Below, piece by piece: positions 43,150 through 53,730 of a DNA stretch of 64,000 bases. The translations under genes and the position numbers were made by a program. The DNA comes from Hyaloperonospora brassicae (lineage: Eukaryota; Oomycota; Peronosporomycetes; Peronosporales; Peronosporaceae): positions 124,001 to 188,000 of the forward strand of contig CANTFL010000363.1 in NCBI GenBank assembly GCA_947650285.1, given 5' to 3'. The notes under the pieces are model-generated. The model worked only from the letters and a program-made list of their open reading frames with translations. It ran no database searches and was not told the DNA's origin. Numbering within the stretch: position 1 is the stretch's first letter; each line of letters opens with the position of its first letter.

Positions 43150-43851
43150 GTCGGCGAAAGGCAAAGTGCGGCCATCGGCGACGAGGGCAGAGGCCGCCGG
43201 CGACGAGTGGCAAAAAGCTCTTTGCTTAAGTATGAGCGACTCGTCCGTGGTCGCCACGTTGTAAAGATGGGGACGGGGTGGATCGTCTGTCTATTCACGC
43301 GGTCGCCAGGTTTCGATCGTCTAGTCGTCGACAGAAATAGGCCTTTTGCGATGTATTATCTGATGTCGGAAAAGACGGGACATGCAGTTGGTGGCGATAA
43401 CGGGCAATGATTGGTGGTGTATCGCAACGGGCATAAAGTGCGCATGCGTCGGGTGTGCATAAACGGTGTCCACCTCAAGGCACAACCGTCGCACCGCACG
43501 TGAATATGTGGTGTACACCACCCACTCCATCTCCGGGTCGGACATCTTTGACTATGTCCACGTGATGGCAAATTGTTGGACCGCTGCGATCGCGAGACAC
43601 GTCGTCTCGTCGAAACAACTCGATCCAACTGGACACTTTCGTTTACCACGATTTTTCAGCAAAGTTGCGTAAACGAACACTAAATGTCCTTGCATTTGCA
43701 CGCGCGCGCGCAAAAGTAGCAGGAAGCACTCGGAATTACTATTGGACCTCAGCATTGATCGGACGTAGTGATCGCAACGTTTGTTGGTACTTCAGTGTCG
43801 CTTGGTGGTCTCCATCAATGATTACAGGACGAGTCCGAAACAATGCGTCGT
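43150..43851. other. Intergenic region between glycosyltransferase and cation transporter
   Basis: About 700 bp holding the 5' flank of the glycosyltransferase gene and the 3' flank of the transporter. The frame of the glycosyltransferase stays open to a GTG near 43257. No separate gene is seen. Confidence 0.5.
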
Positions 43852-45105
43852 CTACTCGTGACGATTGCGTGTTGCGTGCGCGTTCTTTTCCCGTACCTCG
43901 GCAGATGTCGCATTTGTGGCAAGTTCGACCACAATGTCGTTGACAGGCGGCACTTTGTGCTCAATGGCCCTCTTGACCTCCTGCTGCCACTTGACAGCTT
44001 CGTGCACTGGCAACGCGCCATCCACCAGTACAGTCAAATCCGCGTGCACATGCCGACCGACTTTGCGACAACGCAGTCGACGAACCCCAACGACTTCGCC
44101 CTTACTTGCGTTCATCACGTCGCCAACAGCGCTAGCGATACTTTCGAGGACGGGATCCGGTACTTTGGCGTCGCACAGCTCCTTGACCCGCTGCCACCCC
44201 ATCTCGACGCCCATCTTCCAGATGATTGTACCCACAGCAATCCCAGCAAGCGGATCGAACAACGGGAAGCCTGCAAGGCTCAAGCCAATGCCGCCCAGCG
44301 CCACAACGCTCGTCACTGCATCGCTCCGATGGTGCCACGCATTGGCAATCAACACGGACGAGTGCACGCGATGACCGATGGAAAACGTGGTGCGAAACAG
44401 CGCCTCTTTGGCCACCACCGACACCGCAGCAATGCCCAGTGCAGCTGGATGCAGACCTACGCCATGCGCGTGTGGGTGCCCCGCTTGAGCCAAACGCTCT
44501 GCACCGTCCATCGGCTTTACTGTCACGTGGTCAAGCAACGCGACCACTTGCGTCGTGTCGGCCACGGTCGTCGACGTCGAGACGGGCTCCAGTAGTACCA
44601 GCAGCGAGTCCAGCGAGTGTATTAGAATGCCCAATGACCCGCCCACCAGCAGCAACGAGACGGACAAGGCACCGATCGTCTCGTACTTGCCGTATCCATA
44701 GGGCTGCAGTGCATCGGGCGGGCGAGCGCAATACTTGAGCGTCACGAGAGTCACACAGTCGCTCACCAAGTCGCCGATCGAGTGGGCGGCATCTGCCAAC
44801 AGTCCAGACGAGTGGAACGCGACTCCAGCTGCCCCTTTCAGTCCACTGAGCGCCACGTTGAGCCACACGCCGACCCATGTGATGCGGTCGGCCGCCTTCA
44901 CGTCTTCCGCCGACAGCTGCTGCCGCAACATTCGCTGTTGTTCTGCCCGTTCTTCGGTCTCCAGAAAACGCCCGGGACTGTGGCCATGCCGTCGGACCGG
45001 TGCACGGCAGCGCTGCAGCTGTGGCAACTGAAAAGACGCGGGGACGGCCGAACGGCACAACAAGTGCGCTGTGCGACACGAGAACGGCACAAGACGTCTG
45101 CACAC
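43852..45105 (-). CDS. Cation diffusion facilitator (Zn/Fe/Mn transporter), possibly mitochondrial
   Basis: The conserved CDF core begins at about the ATG at 44931 (359 residues from there). The frame is open upstream to 45105 and beyond without an ATG, with Arg- and Ser-rich sequence that could be a mitochondrial presequence or spliced leader exons. Metal-site motifs are seen in the first block (DAAHSIGD, numbering from 45105: D105, H108, D112) and the second block (HHRSD: H258, D262). A His-rich loop (HPHAHG) lies between transmembrane segments. Several hydrophobic segments fit six transmembrane helices and a cytosolic C-terminal domain. The layout resembles the MMT/SLC30A9-like branch. The metal cannot be assigned. 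The 5' end is unresolved: an upstream ATG near 45284 with Arg-rich sequence could be a first exon. Confidence 0.85.
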   Translation of the reverse strand: MCRRLVPFSCRTAHLLCRSAVPASFQLPQLQRCRAPVRRHGHSPGRFLETEERAEQQRMLRQQLSAEDVKAADRITWVGVWLNVALSGLKGAAGVAFHSSGLLADAAHSIGDLVSDCVTLVTLKYCARPPDALQPYGYGKYETIGALSVSLLLVGGSLGILIHSLDSLLVLLEPVSTSTTVADTTQVVALLDHVTVKPMDGAERLAQAGHPHAHGVGLHPAALGIAAVSVVAKEALFRTTFSIGHRVHSSVLIANAWHHRSDAVTSVVALGGIGLSLAGFPLFDPLAGIAVGTIIWKMGVEMGWQRVKELCDAKVPDPVLESIASAVGDVMNASKGEVVGVRRLRCRKVGRHVHADLTVLVDGALPVHEAVKWQQEVKRAIEHKVPPVNDIVVELATNATSAEVREKNAHATRNRHE

Positions 45106-45572
45106 GTCGCTACCGTCTTTGTGGGGGACACCAGTCGCATACTGCGGTACACACGCACGTCGCTTGCTTGACCAGGAGCTGCACGAGGAAAAACAACAAA
45201 GGAGTTAACGGGCCGCTGCGAGTTAGACAAGCGTTGGCATGACCGGACGTCTTTGCGTACTGAAGCCGCAGCACTGCGCGCATCGTAATTGGAGAATGAC
45301 GCTGAGAAACTGGGAGGCACGTGCGAACGTTAGCCACGTACGTAGCCACTCTGGAGTAACGTTACTCGCTTTGTCGACCGGGTGGGTGCACGTGGCACAG
45401 CTCGCCAAGCAACTCAAAAAGTGACAGGCTCGTCAGAATACGTCCGATTGAGGTCTCAATGCATTGGGAGCCGTTGTAAATGCTGCCTGCTTAAGCCATT
45501 ATCTCCACATCACCTTCTTCTACGCAGCTTTTCCTCGGGTCTCCTACGTGAGAGGTCGTGAACATCGCCCGC
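45106..45572. other. Intergenic region between transporter and GluRS
   Basis: About 470 bp. It may include unrecognised 5' exon(s) of the transporter: a minus frame from about 45284 encodes a basic, mitochondrial-presequence-like start, and a TTTTTCCTCGTGCAG acceptor-like string lies near 45180-45195. It also holds the 3' flank of the synthetase gene. Confidence 0.45.
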
Positions 45573-48227
45573 TTACCGATGGACAAGCTTGGTGGACAAC
45601 GTCGACATGGCTTTGGCCTTCCCGTCGGGCACCATGAACATGACGACAGGCTTGTTGTCCGAAATGTACGGCACGTCCACGCGAAAGTAGCCGCGACGCT
45701 CCAGCTGCACGACCTGACCTTGCTTGATGTTGCGGAGCTCGTGGTCGCCCAAAGCGTGCATCTCGGCGCGCGTCGTCTCCGTGAGATAGTCTTGGAAGTT
45801 GTCGTCTTCCTCGAGCTTGGCCTTGTTGAGCAAGTGGTCGAACTCGACTAGCACTAGCGGCACTAGATCCGGCACGTCAGCCAGCCACGTGACCTTCAGT
45901 TTCGTCTTCGTGAAGTCACCTTCCGGGAAGTTCTCGGCCTCAACGCTGGCAATGGTGCCGTCTGCGGCCTTGTTTACCTTCTTGATGATGATGTTGCCGT
46001 GGCGCATGAGAGTCACCTCCTCGCCCTCGACGAAGTTAGCCACGTCATCACGCTCGAGCAACAGTTTGTTGCAGAAGCGCACCATTTTGATGCCCATGGA
46101 CGGGTCCTTTGGGTGGCGGTCGATTGGCATTCCTACCACCTTGTCCTCCACATTTGTCAGCGTAAGCGGCACCGAAAACTCTTTGGCGACAGCGAAGTAA
46201 CGCGGGGCAGTCGGGTCCAGCACACGCTTGTTCAGTGTCCAGAACTTGTCCCACTCCATGTCCGTGATGCGGCGTGAAGCGCCCTGGCTGAGGATGAAAT
46301 CACGCAGCGCTTCTACCTGAACGCCACGACGCAGCACGCCTTGCACAGTCGGAAAACGCGGATCCGTCCAACCCTCAACATGGCCGTTGTCTACAAACCA
46401 TTGCAGTTTCCGCTTTGACAGTACTGAGTACACAAAGTTCATGCGAGCAAAGCTCTGGATGACCACCTTGCGCAGGCGGAGCGTGTCCAGCACCCACTGG
46501 TACTGGAAGTCGCGGTCATTGTATTCCGTCGTGCGCAGCGCGTGGGTCACGCCCTCCAACGAGTCTACAATGGGACATGCCAGATCGTACGTCGGATACG
46601 CTAGATACTTGGTCCCCGTGCGATGGTGTGGCGTCGGGTTCAGACGGAAAAACACTGGGTCGCGCATCGTCTTGTTCTTGGCCTGCATGTCGATCTTGCC
46701 ACGCAAGCAGCAGCCGTGAGCCTCTGGGGCATTCTTGAGCATCTTCTCGAACAGTGCCAGATTCATCTCTGGTGCTTGGTCGCGACACTTGGAATTAGTG
46801 CCTTCCATGCGCTCCTCACGCATCTGCTCCTGCGGCGTGTTGTCCATGTACGCGTGGCCCTCACGGATCATCTGGCGAGCAAAGTCGGCGATCTTCGGAA
46901 AGTAATCCGACGTGTAGCTCACTATATCCGGCTCGACACCAACGCGCTTGAGGTCAGCGAGAATGCTCTGTTCGAATTCCTCCTTCTCTTTGCTTGGATT
47001 CGTGTCATCGAAACGCACAATGAGCTTGCCGTGGTAGTGGCGCGCGTAGTAGTTGTTCAGCATGCAAGCCTTGATGTGGCCAATGTGCAGGTATCCTGAT
47101 GGTTCAGGGGGGAAACGCGTCACAACCTGTCCATCCACAGCATCCTTCAGAGGCGGACAGCTGCCTGAGTCCTTTCCCTTCTTCACAGCTCCGACCGGGG
47201 CAGGCGCTTTCATGGCTTTCAGCGTGCTGTCTATCTTGGCAAACACTGTCTGCTGTGCTTCCAAGTGCGCGAACCAGCGAGCCACGTTCGGGAACACGGA
47301 CAAGTCCAGTACGTTCCGCAGCGGCGAAAGTAATGCCCAAACGCCAATGTCTGCGAGCGACAGCGCGTGGCCCACAATAAAAGTCTGCGTCTGGAGCACA
47401 CGATTCAAGATCTGCAGTCCACTATCGTCGTCCATGCGCGAGCCGAAACGCGTCAACGCAAAGTCGAGCCACGCATCGATCTGCGAAAACACCAGCGCTG
47501 CCTCTGTAGCCGCTGCATCTTTCAACGCTGCACCATACAGCCCCAATTCGGGCTTCAGACGCGCCAAGTAGCGCGCAACTGCAAAGTCGCCCGACACGAG
47601 ACGCCCGTCGGCGCGCGTCAGCGTCGGCACCAGAGCTGCGCTCGCAGCGTCCCGTCCAATGTTGCGGAATTCAGGCGTGTACTTGACCAATTGCGCCACG
47701 GCAAAGCTGGCGCGGGGGAGCTGACCCGCGCTCGAAAACACAATCACTCCGTCGTTTTCAGCTGAAGGGGGAGGCAGCTCCATGGCAGCGTACACAGCTC
47801 TCTTCAACGGCTTCACTCCAGCAGCTGCAGTAGCACCATCTGACGTAGCAGTAGCTAAAGAAGCAGCAGCAGGAGACGCGTCGGCTGTGCCCGTCTTGAC
47901 CGCGAGCTTGTGCGCCTTCTTGCGCTCTTTGTTGAGCTCTTTCTTGGACTTTGTCGACGGGTCCTTCGCTCCGTCGGACACCTCAGCCGTCTCCCCCTTT
48001 GGCTTTTCGTTGTCCGTCTCGTTCTTCTTCTGCTTCTTCTTCGTGGCACTGGGCGGCGGACCGAATGCTTTACCAGTCACGTCTTTGAACTGCGCCTTCA
48101 GTGCGAGCAACTGCGCCACTGCGTCTTTGATGGCTGCCGCGTTGTCCGCGTTTTTCTTCGCCTTCAGGTCGCGCACTGCGTCGCCAGCGGCCGCAATACG
48201 GACAGTGAGTTCCTCTTCGGTTGGCAT
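45573..48227 (-). CDS. Cytosolic glutamyl-tRNA synthetase with WHEP and GST-like domains
   Basis: 884 residues from the ATG at 48227, chosen because the WHEP-type helical domain starts right there; the frame is open 47 codons further upstream. Order: WHEP-TRS (residues about 3-60), Lys-rich linker, GST-like N-terminal domain (about 155-340), then the class I catalytic domain. HIGH is at 381-384 (PEPSGYLHIGHIKA) and the KMSKS equivalent LSKRKL at 603-608. The anticodon-binding beta barrels follow to the C-terminus. It charges tRNA-Glu with glutamate in the cytosol. The catalytic block matches eukaryotic GluRS rather than GlnRS. A fused WHEP at the N-terminus is unusual compared with yeast GluRS and may mediate tRNA or complex binding. 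No intron is seen. Confidence 0.95.
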   Translation of the reverse strand: MPTEEELTVRIAAAGDAVRDLKAKKNADNAAAIKDAVAQLLALKAQFKDVTGKAFGPPPSATKKKQKKNETDNEKPKGETAEVSDGAKDPSTKSKKELNKERKKAHKLAVKTGTADASPAAASLATATSDGATAAAGVKPLKRAVYAAMELPPPSAENDGVIVFSSAGQLPRASFAVAQLVKYTPEFRNIGRDAASAALVPTLTRADGRLVSGDFAVARYLARLKPELGLYGAALKDAAATEAALVFSQIDAWLDFALTRFGSRMDDDSGLQILNRVLQTQTFIVGHALSLADIGVWALLSPLRNVLDLSVFPNVARWFAHLEAQQTVFAKIDSTLKAMKAPAPVGAVKKGKDSGSCPPLKDAVDGQVVTRFPPEPSGYLHIGHIKACMLNNYYARHYHGKLIVRFDDTNPSKEKEEFEQSILADLKRVGVEPDIVSYTSDYFPKIADFARQMIREGHAYMDNTPQEQMREERMEGTNSKCRDQAPEMNLALFEKMLKNAPEAHGCCLRGKIDMQAKNKTMRDPVFFRLNPTPHHRTGTKYLAYPTYDLACPIVDSLEGVTHALRTTEYNDRDFQYQWVLDTLRLRKVVIQSFARMNFVYSVLSKRKLQWFVDNGHVEGWTDPRFPTVQGVLRRGVQVEALRDFILSQGASRRITDMEWDKFWTLNKRVLDPTAPRYFAVAKEFSVPLTLTNVEDKVVGMPIDRHPKDPSMGIKMVRFCNKLLLERDDVANFVEGEEVTLMRHGNIIIKKVNKAADGTIASVEAENFPEGDFTKTKLKVTWLADVPDLVPLVLVEFDHLLNKAKLEEDDNFQDYLTETTRAEMHALGDHELRNIKQGQVVQLERRGYFRVDVPYISDNKPVVMFMVPDGKAKAMSTLSTKLVHR

Positions 48228-48516
48228 CAGACCCGACGAGACCTCTCGAGGCGGCAGCAGAACCACGAATGACCGCGATCCTCGTGGGCGGGGGAGATGT
48301 GCCAGATAAGCGGTACAGCTGAAGCGGCTCGACATGCACAACTCTTTCTGGCACACACATGCACACACGAGTCAGTTTACGGGCGTAGTCACAAAATGTA
48401 TCTATCTTAGCGCGCGTTAACGTACAGCTTCTAGTCAAACGGCCCGCGTGACAAAAGCGGCCCTATTTTGTCGCCTCGCTATCTCTGTGAGGCGTTCAGA
48501 CCAACGTGCGCGCGCA

Positions 48517-50667
48517 TCAGCGAACATGGAGCAACGCGGTGGCTTTGGCCTGCGCAGCGAGAACCTCGGGCCGTTCGCGCTGAATGGCAGCTTTGCGCAG
48601 TCGATGCGCAACCGCCAGCGACGTAGGGCGATTCGTTGGGTCTGCCGACAGACACTCGAGCGCAAGCTTCTTGATGCTCTCCGGGCACGTCACGCGAAAC
48701 GTGGGCTTCCATCCTTGATGCACAATCTTGTGCACGACACTGCTCTCGTTCAGTAAGCATGCGTCGACGTCCTTGCAACTGCTTTTGCTTGCGCTACTCT
48801 TCCGAGGAAAAAATGGATACGCCACCAGCTTCTCCCGATCGTGAAACGGCAACTCACACGTGTCGATCTCAGACAGCACAATGCCAAACGCATACACGTC
48901 CGACTCCATCGACGTCTGCGCCGCAGATTTGATCAACTCTGGAGCCATCCAACGTCCGGTGCCACGAGCTCGAGAGCCGTCTCTGTCGGCAGCATCGTCG
49001 CCTCTTTTGTCCAGCGTCAAGTCTTCACCTTCATCGACTTCGATGTAGCGCGATAGACCAAAGTCAGTCAGTTTTGCACGGAGATCGCTGCGCAACAGGA
49101 CGTTGGCTGATTTGAGATCGCCGTGCACTAGAGGCGGGCTCAACGAGTGGAGATACACGAGCCCTTCAATGATGTCAATTGCCAGACGCCACTGTTGTTT
49201 CGTCCACGTCCAGATGCTTTGAAATTGTTCACGACCATCGTTACGTTCGAAAGCACTTTTGCATTTGCGTTTGACGGCATGAAGAAACGTTCGAAGGTCG
49301 CCTCGAGGCAAAAACTCCATGACCAAAAGCAAATCATTATCTGGGCTGATGGCTGCTCCACGGAACTCGACAATGCGGTTGTGCTCGAGCCGTGACATGA
49401 TCCGTATCTCCTGAGCGAAATCGAGAAGGGCTTGACGGCGGCAACAAACACTATTGACCGCATCTTTGTTGGACGATGCTGGTAATGTAGCATCCCTCGT
49501 GACTATGTCCAGCAGTTTCTTCACGACAACCTCTTGCGACCGGTACAGCGCGTGCCAAACTTGGCCACTTGCGCCAGCAGCTAGCTTTTTCTGCAGAGCG
49601 ATAGCATCAAAATCAACACGATGCGAGAAAAGCTCTTCACTTTCCCAATCCGGTATCGTACAAGGAAGCTTCGAATGGAAAGTGTGGGGTGTTGTGTCAG
49701 CTGTCTTTCCAACCTGCGCGTTCGAGATTTCCGTTGCTGCTTTCGTCAGCGAGTTCTTGTCCGCCGACAATTTGCTTTGGTCAAGGACTGATCGAGTACC
49801 TTGATCAAACTGGACTCGAGAGGGGGCTGCCCTATATGCCTCAGTAGCATTTTCTTCCATGCGTTCTCTTGTTTTGACCACCATGTTTCCACCGCTTGTA
49901 CTACTGCTGGATTTCGAGTGTGTAAACCATGCAGTACCACCAGAAGCCCAAATGTTGCATAGAGGTAGCAAACGGCGTCTCGCGTTCTTTGTAGCGTCCT
50001 CGAAGACAAAGCTACTGCCGGTCTCCATCCTTCCGTGACTGCCTTTGTCAGCTATCGTCACGTCAACGGCAACAGTCCCAATAGCATGTCCCTTCTGGCT
50101 CGTCTCGTGTTCCATCTCCAGTCTGCGCACATCGGAGCTCTGCATCTGATGCTTAAAACAGTGCGCCCAGACACAACAGGACTTCGCCGACACGGCTTTG
50201 AACCTCTCTGTTTCGCACCGCGTGCACTCCAAACGACCGCTTCCACGTATCCCCTGTGTTGGCGACCCCCTCGCGCGTCGAGCACGCGACTCGGCCGTCT
50301 CCTTCTGCACCTCCTGGTCGTGCACGTGCCCCTGCACATCGAACAGTCGATCGCCTCGACTCAACAGCGTCGCCCTCGTGAGCAGTAGACACTGCAACAG
50401 GGTTCTGGTCGCGACCTTATCGTCCGAATAGACTGAGAGCGCCATCTGCTGCGCTTCAAACACACAGAAACGACGACGATAGCGACAAAAGATCATTGGC
50501 CCTTCTTTACGCCATAACCACCCGCTCAGACGCAACGGAAGCACGAGCACCTTCTCTGGCGACGCAGCATCCGGATACTGCTCCTCCACGTACTCGTGGA
50601 CGCCCTGTTCCGCGTCGTGCAGGCTGCGGACAGCGGCGGACGCGCCGATCGTGATGCTGTCTGCCAT
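48517..50667 (-). CDS. PH-domain tyrosine-kinase-like (TKL) protein kinase
   Basis: 716 residues from the ATG at 50667. Residues about 44-175 resemble a PH domain (LSGWLWRKEGP..., RRFCVF, ending around a CCVWAHC helix) with an Arg-rich insert. Residues about 350-690 are a kinase domain. The Gly loop reads AAGASGQV (363-370, first Gly is Ala). The catalytic Lys is at 383 or 384, the catalytic loop is HGDLKSAN (515-522; HGD instead of HRD), DFG is at 535-537 and APE at 575-577. An acidic insert lies between DFG and APE. PH plus TKL architectures are typical of oomycete kinomes. HGD does not prevent activity but suggests no Arg-dependent activation-loop control. It is divergent from AP-1 mu, sharing a 209-bp intergenic region. 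Confidence 0.9.
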   Translation of the reverse strand: MADSITIGASAAVRSLHDAEQGVHEYVEEQYPDAASPEKVLVLPLRLSGWLWRKEGPMIFCRYRRRFCVFEAQQMALSVYSDDKVATRTLLQCLLLTRATLLSRGDRLFDVQGHVHDQEVQKETAESRARRARGSPTQGIRGSGRLECTRCETERFKAVSAKSCCVWAHCFKHQMQSSDVRRLEMEHETSQKGHAIGTVAVDVTIADKGSHGRMETGSSFVFEDATKNARRRLLPLCNIWASGGTAWFTHSKSSSSTSGGNMVVKTRERMEENATEAYRAAPSRVQFDQGTRSVLDQSKLSADKNSLTKAATEISNAQVGKTADTTPHTFHSKLPCTIPDWESEELFSHRVDFDAIALQKKLAAGASGQVWHALYRSQEVVVKKLLDIVTRDATLPASSNKDAVNSVCCRRQALLDFAQEIRIMSRLEHNRIVEFRGAAISPDNDLLLVMEFLPRGDLRTFLHAVKRKCKSAFERNDGREQFQSIWTWTKQQWRLAIDIIEGLVYLHSLSPPLVHGDLKSANVLLRSDLRAKLTDFGLSRYIEVDEGEDLTLDKRGDDAADRDGSRARGTGRWMAPELIKSAAQTSMESDVYAFGIVLSEIDTCELPFHDREKLVAYPFFPRKSSASKSSCKDVDACLLNESSVVHKIVHQGWKPTFRVTCPESIKKLALECLSADPTNRPTSLAVAHRLRKAAIQRERPEVLAAQAKATALLHVR

Positions 50668-50876
50668 CCCGGGGGCTCCGGTGCGCGTTCGTGACTTTTG
50701 ATTGGCTCGTGCAAAATACCTTCAACTTTCACAAGTACCTCTGATTCGCTATGTATCCTCCAATCAGCAGCGCGCAGAGGTCACGGCAATATATACCGGT
50801 ATGGTTCAAAGCCTGACGGTATCGGTCCCACGCGGCGGCAGTTCGCAATCCGTAGCGCCACAGGAGGGGGAGAGCG
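50668..50876. promoter_or_regulatory. Bidirectional promoter between TKL kinase and AP-1 mu
   Basis: 209 bp between two divergent ATGs. It contains GATTGG at 50700-50705 (CCAATC toward the kinase) and CCAATCAG at 50760-50767 toward AP-1 mu, i.e. two oppositely facing CCAAT-box-like sites. An AT-rich ATATATACC lies near 50789-50797. No oomycete Inr match was established. Confidence 0.5.
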
Positions 50877-52283
50877 ATGGTGCTGTCGGCCGTGTTCATC
50901 ACTGACCTCAAGGGCAAAGTCATCATCTCGCGCAACTACCGCGGGGACATCCCCATGTCGTCTTCGGCCAAGTTCACGCGGTACGTACAGGAGAAAGAGG
51001 ACTCGGAGCAGCGTCCGGTGTTCACGGAAGATGGCTTCACGTTTGTCTACCTCAAGGTAGGGCTCGAACCCCTAGTCGCAAGTGTTGTTGTTTTGCGTGT
51101 CGTGTTGCTTTTTGTAAAACGCACTCACCTTTGTGTGTGTGTGTGCCATTGTTACGCATTGCTGTGGGTGGGACCTATCACTTAGCATAATAACCTGTAC
51201 CTCATGACCGTGACCAAGACGAACTCGAACGTAGCGCTGATGCTCATGTACCTCACACGCATCTGCCAAGTGTTTCGCGACTACTTTGGCGAGCTGGAGG
51301 AAGAGAGCATTCGGGATAACTTTGTCATTATCTTTGAGCTGCTAGACGAGACGATGGACCACGGGTACCCGCAGACCACCGAGGCGCGTATTCTGCGCGA
51401 GTACATTACGCAAGAGGGGCACAGACTCGAAGCAGCGCCTCGTCCGCCAACAGCTCTGACGAACGCCGTGTCGTGGCGTAGCGAAGGCATCAAACACCGG
51501 AAGAATGAGATCTTCTTGGATGTTGTTGAGAAGCTCAATCTGCTTGTCTCGAGCAACGGCACAGTGCTGCACTCGGAGATTATCGGTGCTGTGAAGATGA
51601 AAAGTTTCTTGTCCGGCATGCCAGAACTCAAGCTCGGACTGAATGACAAGGCACTGTTTGAGGCGACAGGGCGATCGTCTAGCAAGGGAAAAGCTGTAGA
51701 GATGGAAGACATCAAGTTCCACCAGTGCGTGCGTCTCGCTCGCTTTGAGTCCGACCGAACGATCTCGTTCATCCCGCCTGATGGCGAGTTTGACCTGATG
51801 ACGTACCGTTTGGCAACGCACGTGAAGCCGCTGATCTGGGTGGAAGCTGTCGTGGAGCCCCATTCGCGCTCACGTATTGAGTACATGGTGAAGGCCAAGT
51901 CACAGTTCAAGAGCCGCAGTATTGCCAACAATGTGGAGATTGTGATCCCTGTACCACCTGACGTCGACTCGCCCAGCTTCAAGTGCAGTATCGGGTCGGT
52001 CACGTACGTGCCAGACCGTGACGCGATTGTTTGGTCAATCAAGCAGTTCAATGGCTCGCGCGAGTACCTCATGCGTGCCCACTTTGGTCTGCCAAGTGTC
52101 GACAATCACGAGGCTACAGATGACTGGAAAGCGCCGATCCAAGTCAAGTTTGAGATCCCGTATTTCACAGTGTCGGGCATTCAGGTGCGCTACCTCAAGA
52201 TCATCGAAAAGAGCGGGTACCAAGCACTGCCGTGGGTCCGCTACATCACTCAGAACGGAGATTATCAGCTGCGCATGTCTTAG
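50877..52283 (+). CDS. AP-1 clathrin adaptor complex medium (mu) subunit
   Basis: Two exons, 50877-51056 and 51186-52283, joined in phase 0 (GT at 51057, AG at 51184-51185; intron 129 bp). The product is 425 residues, close to the 423 of animal AP1M. The N-terminal longin-like domain starts AVFITDLKGKVIISRNYRGD, and the exon 2 start HNNLYL continues it. The block ELEEESIRDNFVIIFELLDE is diagnostic of mu subunits. The C-terminal mu-homology domain ends WVRYITQNGDYQLR. AP-1 sorts cargo with tyrosine and dileucine signals between the trans-Golgi network and endosomes. Match to AP-1 is better than to AP-2. Confidence 0.96.
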
Positions 52284-53730
52284 ATACGGCTCTTGGCTTT
52301 GTTGAGGAGTAGCCGATGACTGACTGATTTAAGGCCGACGAAGGTGCTGCAGTATGCTTAGGGAGGCACGGGCCATAACGACAGAAGGCAGGACGGTAAC
52401 ATTTGGTAAGTAGAGCGGGGAAGTGACAGGTCGAACGCACGGAAGACGTTTCCTAGGACTGGATGTTTCCTTATGCTAATGTGAAAAAACGATGTGTACG
52501 AGTGGACAGTGTTGTGCCTTGTTCGCGGCGGTGTCCGATCTCGTGTGCGCGCAGCTTGTCAACTATGTTGGAAGACGTCCAGGTGCCATTCGGATGTTGT
52601 GGTAACCCGCCAGCACTTATGTCGGTGCAGGTGTTGTTGACGCTACTTGCTACAGCCACATCTGCAAGAGAAGCTCTTCACGCAAATGCAAATTCGACAA
52701 GACCTGGAAGTAGCGAGGATCAACGCCGCTTATGTCAAAATCGGTCCCATGCTTGGTCGTGCGGCATCTTGCTTGGGTCCGATAGGAGTCATATGGCCGT
52801 GCAGTTGCCATATACTCATTTATCGTTAAGACATTTGTGATAACCAACATTGGCTCTGTTTGCAATGGTGACCCACAGCTTACTTTGTCGTTAGTCACCT
52901 CCGTTCAGGATGCGACAAAGCAGTTGTCGACGATCGGTCAGGCGGCTCCAAAGCCAGGTACGGTACTGCCCGAAGTCTGCAACATACGGTCTCTGGTGAT
53001 GCGGCTAAGGAAATCGTTGCATGGCTGCCTTGTTACCTCAGCGATCAGGGATACCGTGCATGCCTACTGGTGCGCGGCGAAGAAGCAACGTTTGCTGATG
53101 TCACCAAGCGTTGAGTATGCGTTGAGCCATTGGCGCATCATGCAGTCACTTGGTCGGTCGCTTAAAATCCGCAACGTCAAAAGCCACTGTCGGAGCTTCG
53201 TGATTACTTGCTTGGTAGACTCAACGATACCTTTATCCGGCTTTCTTGGCATATATGAGCAAAAATGGCTGGAATGTACCTTCTGATGTCACCTATTCGA
53301 TCCCGGGCGCTTTGTATGACTTGCCATTAGTTTGCGTCAACGAATGCTGAGCTGCTCCGAGAAGGTGTGGTCCCAGACAAGCCGTGCTGTATCCATCTCT
53401 TTTTTCTCACAGCAGCATGGTCTCATACACCGGTGTCTCATCGCGAGCTTCCAAGTCTTGACGCCTTCACACAAAACTAGAATACACTGATGCAGAGCCG
53501 CTGCCGAGTCGGGCCAATGCGAGGCGCCTTTACGTCCACGACTATGAGAGAGAGGAAAAGGTCGGACGAGATCAACTACAGCATGAGAGGTCACAATGGT
53601 CAGCAATGTCGTCGCGTTTGCATCACACCCGCCAGAGAGTCCTTACCAGTTTCCAGAAAAGCCGAGTGCACCGTTGTGTGCCACGGCTTCTTTGTGTGTA
53701 CTGTGCATCTACCTGTCTAGTACCACACGA
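52284..53730. other. Intergenic region between AP-1 mu and ARP6
   Basis: About 1.45 kb between two convergent genes. Plus frames at 52463-52840 and 52837-53286 are open but show no recognisable domain; the second could be an old transposase relic. Nothing else supported. Confidence 0.45.

Noticed and set aside
43843..44595. 250-residue plus-strand ORF
   Set aside because: It lies antisense to the transporter gene in GC-rich coding sequence, has no recognisable domain and is explained as a shadow frame.
51281..52105. 274-residue minus-strand ORF
   Set aside because: Opposite AP-1 mu exon 2; Ser/Arg-rich shadow composition.
52837..53286. 149-residue plus-strand ORF as a host gene
   Set aside because: No domain, and it lies between two convergent genes; a transposase relic or chance frame is as likely.
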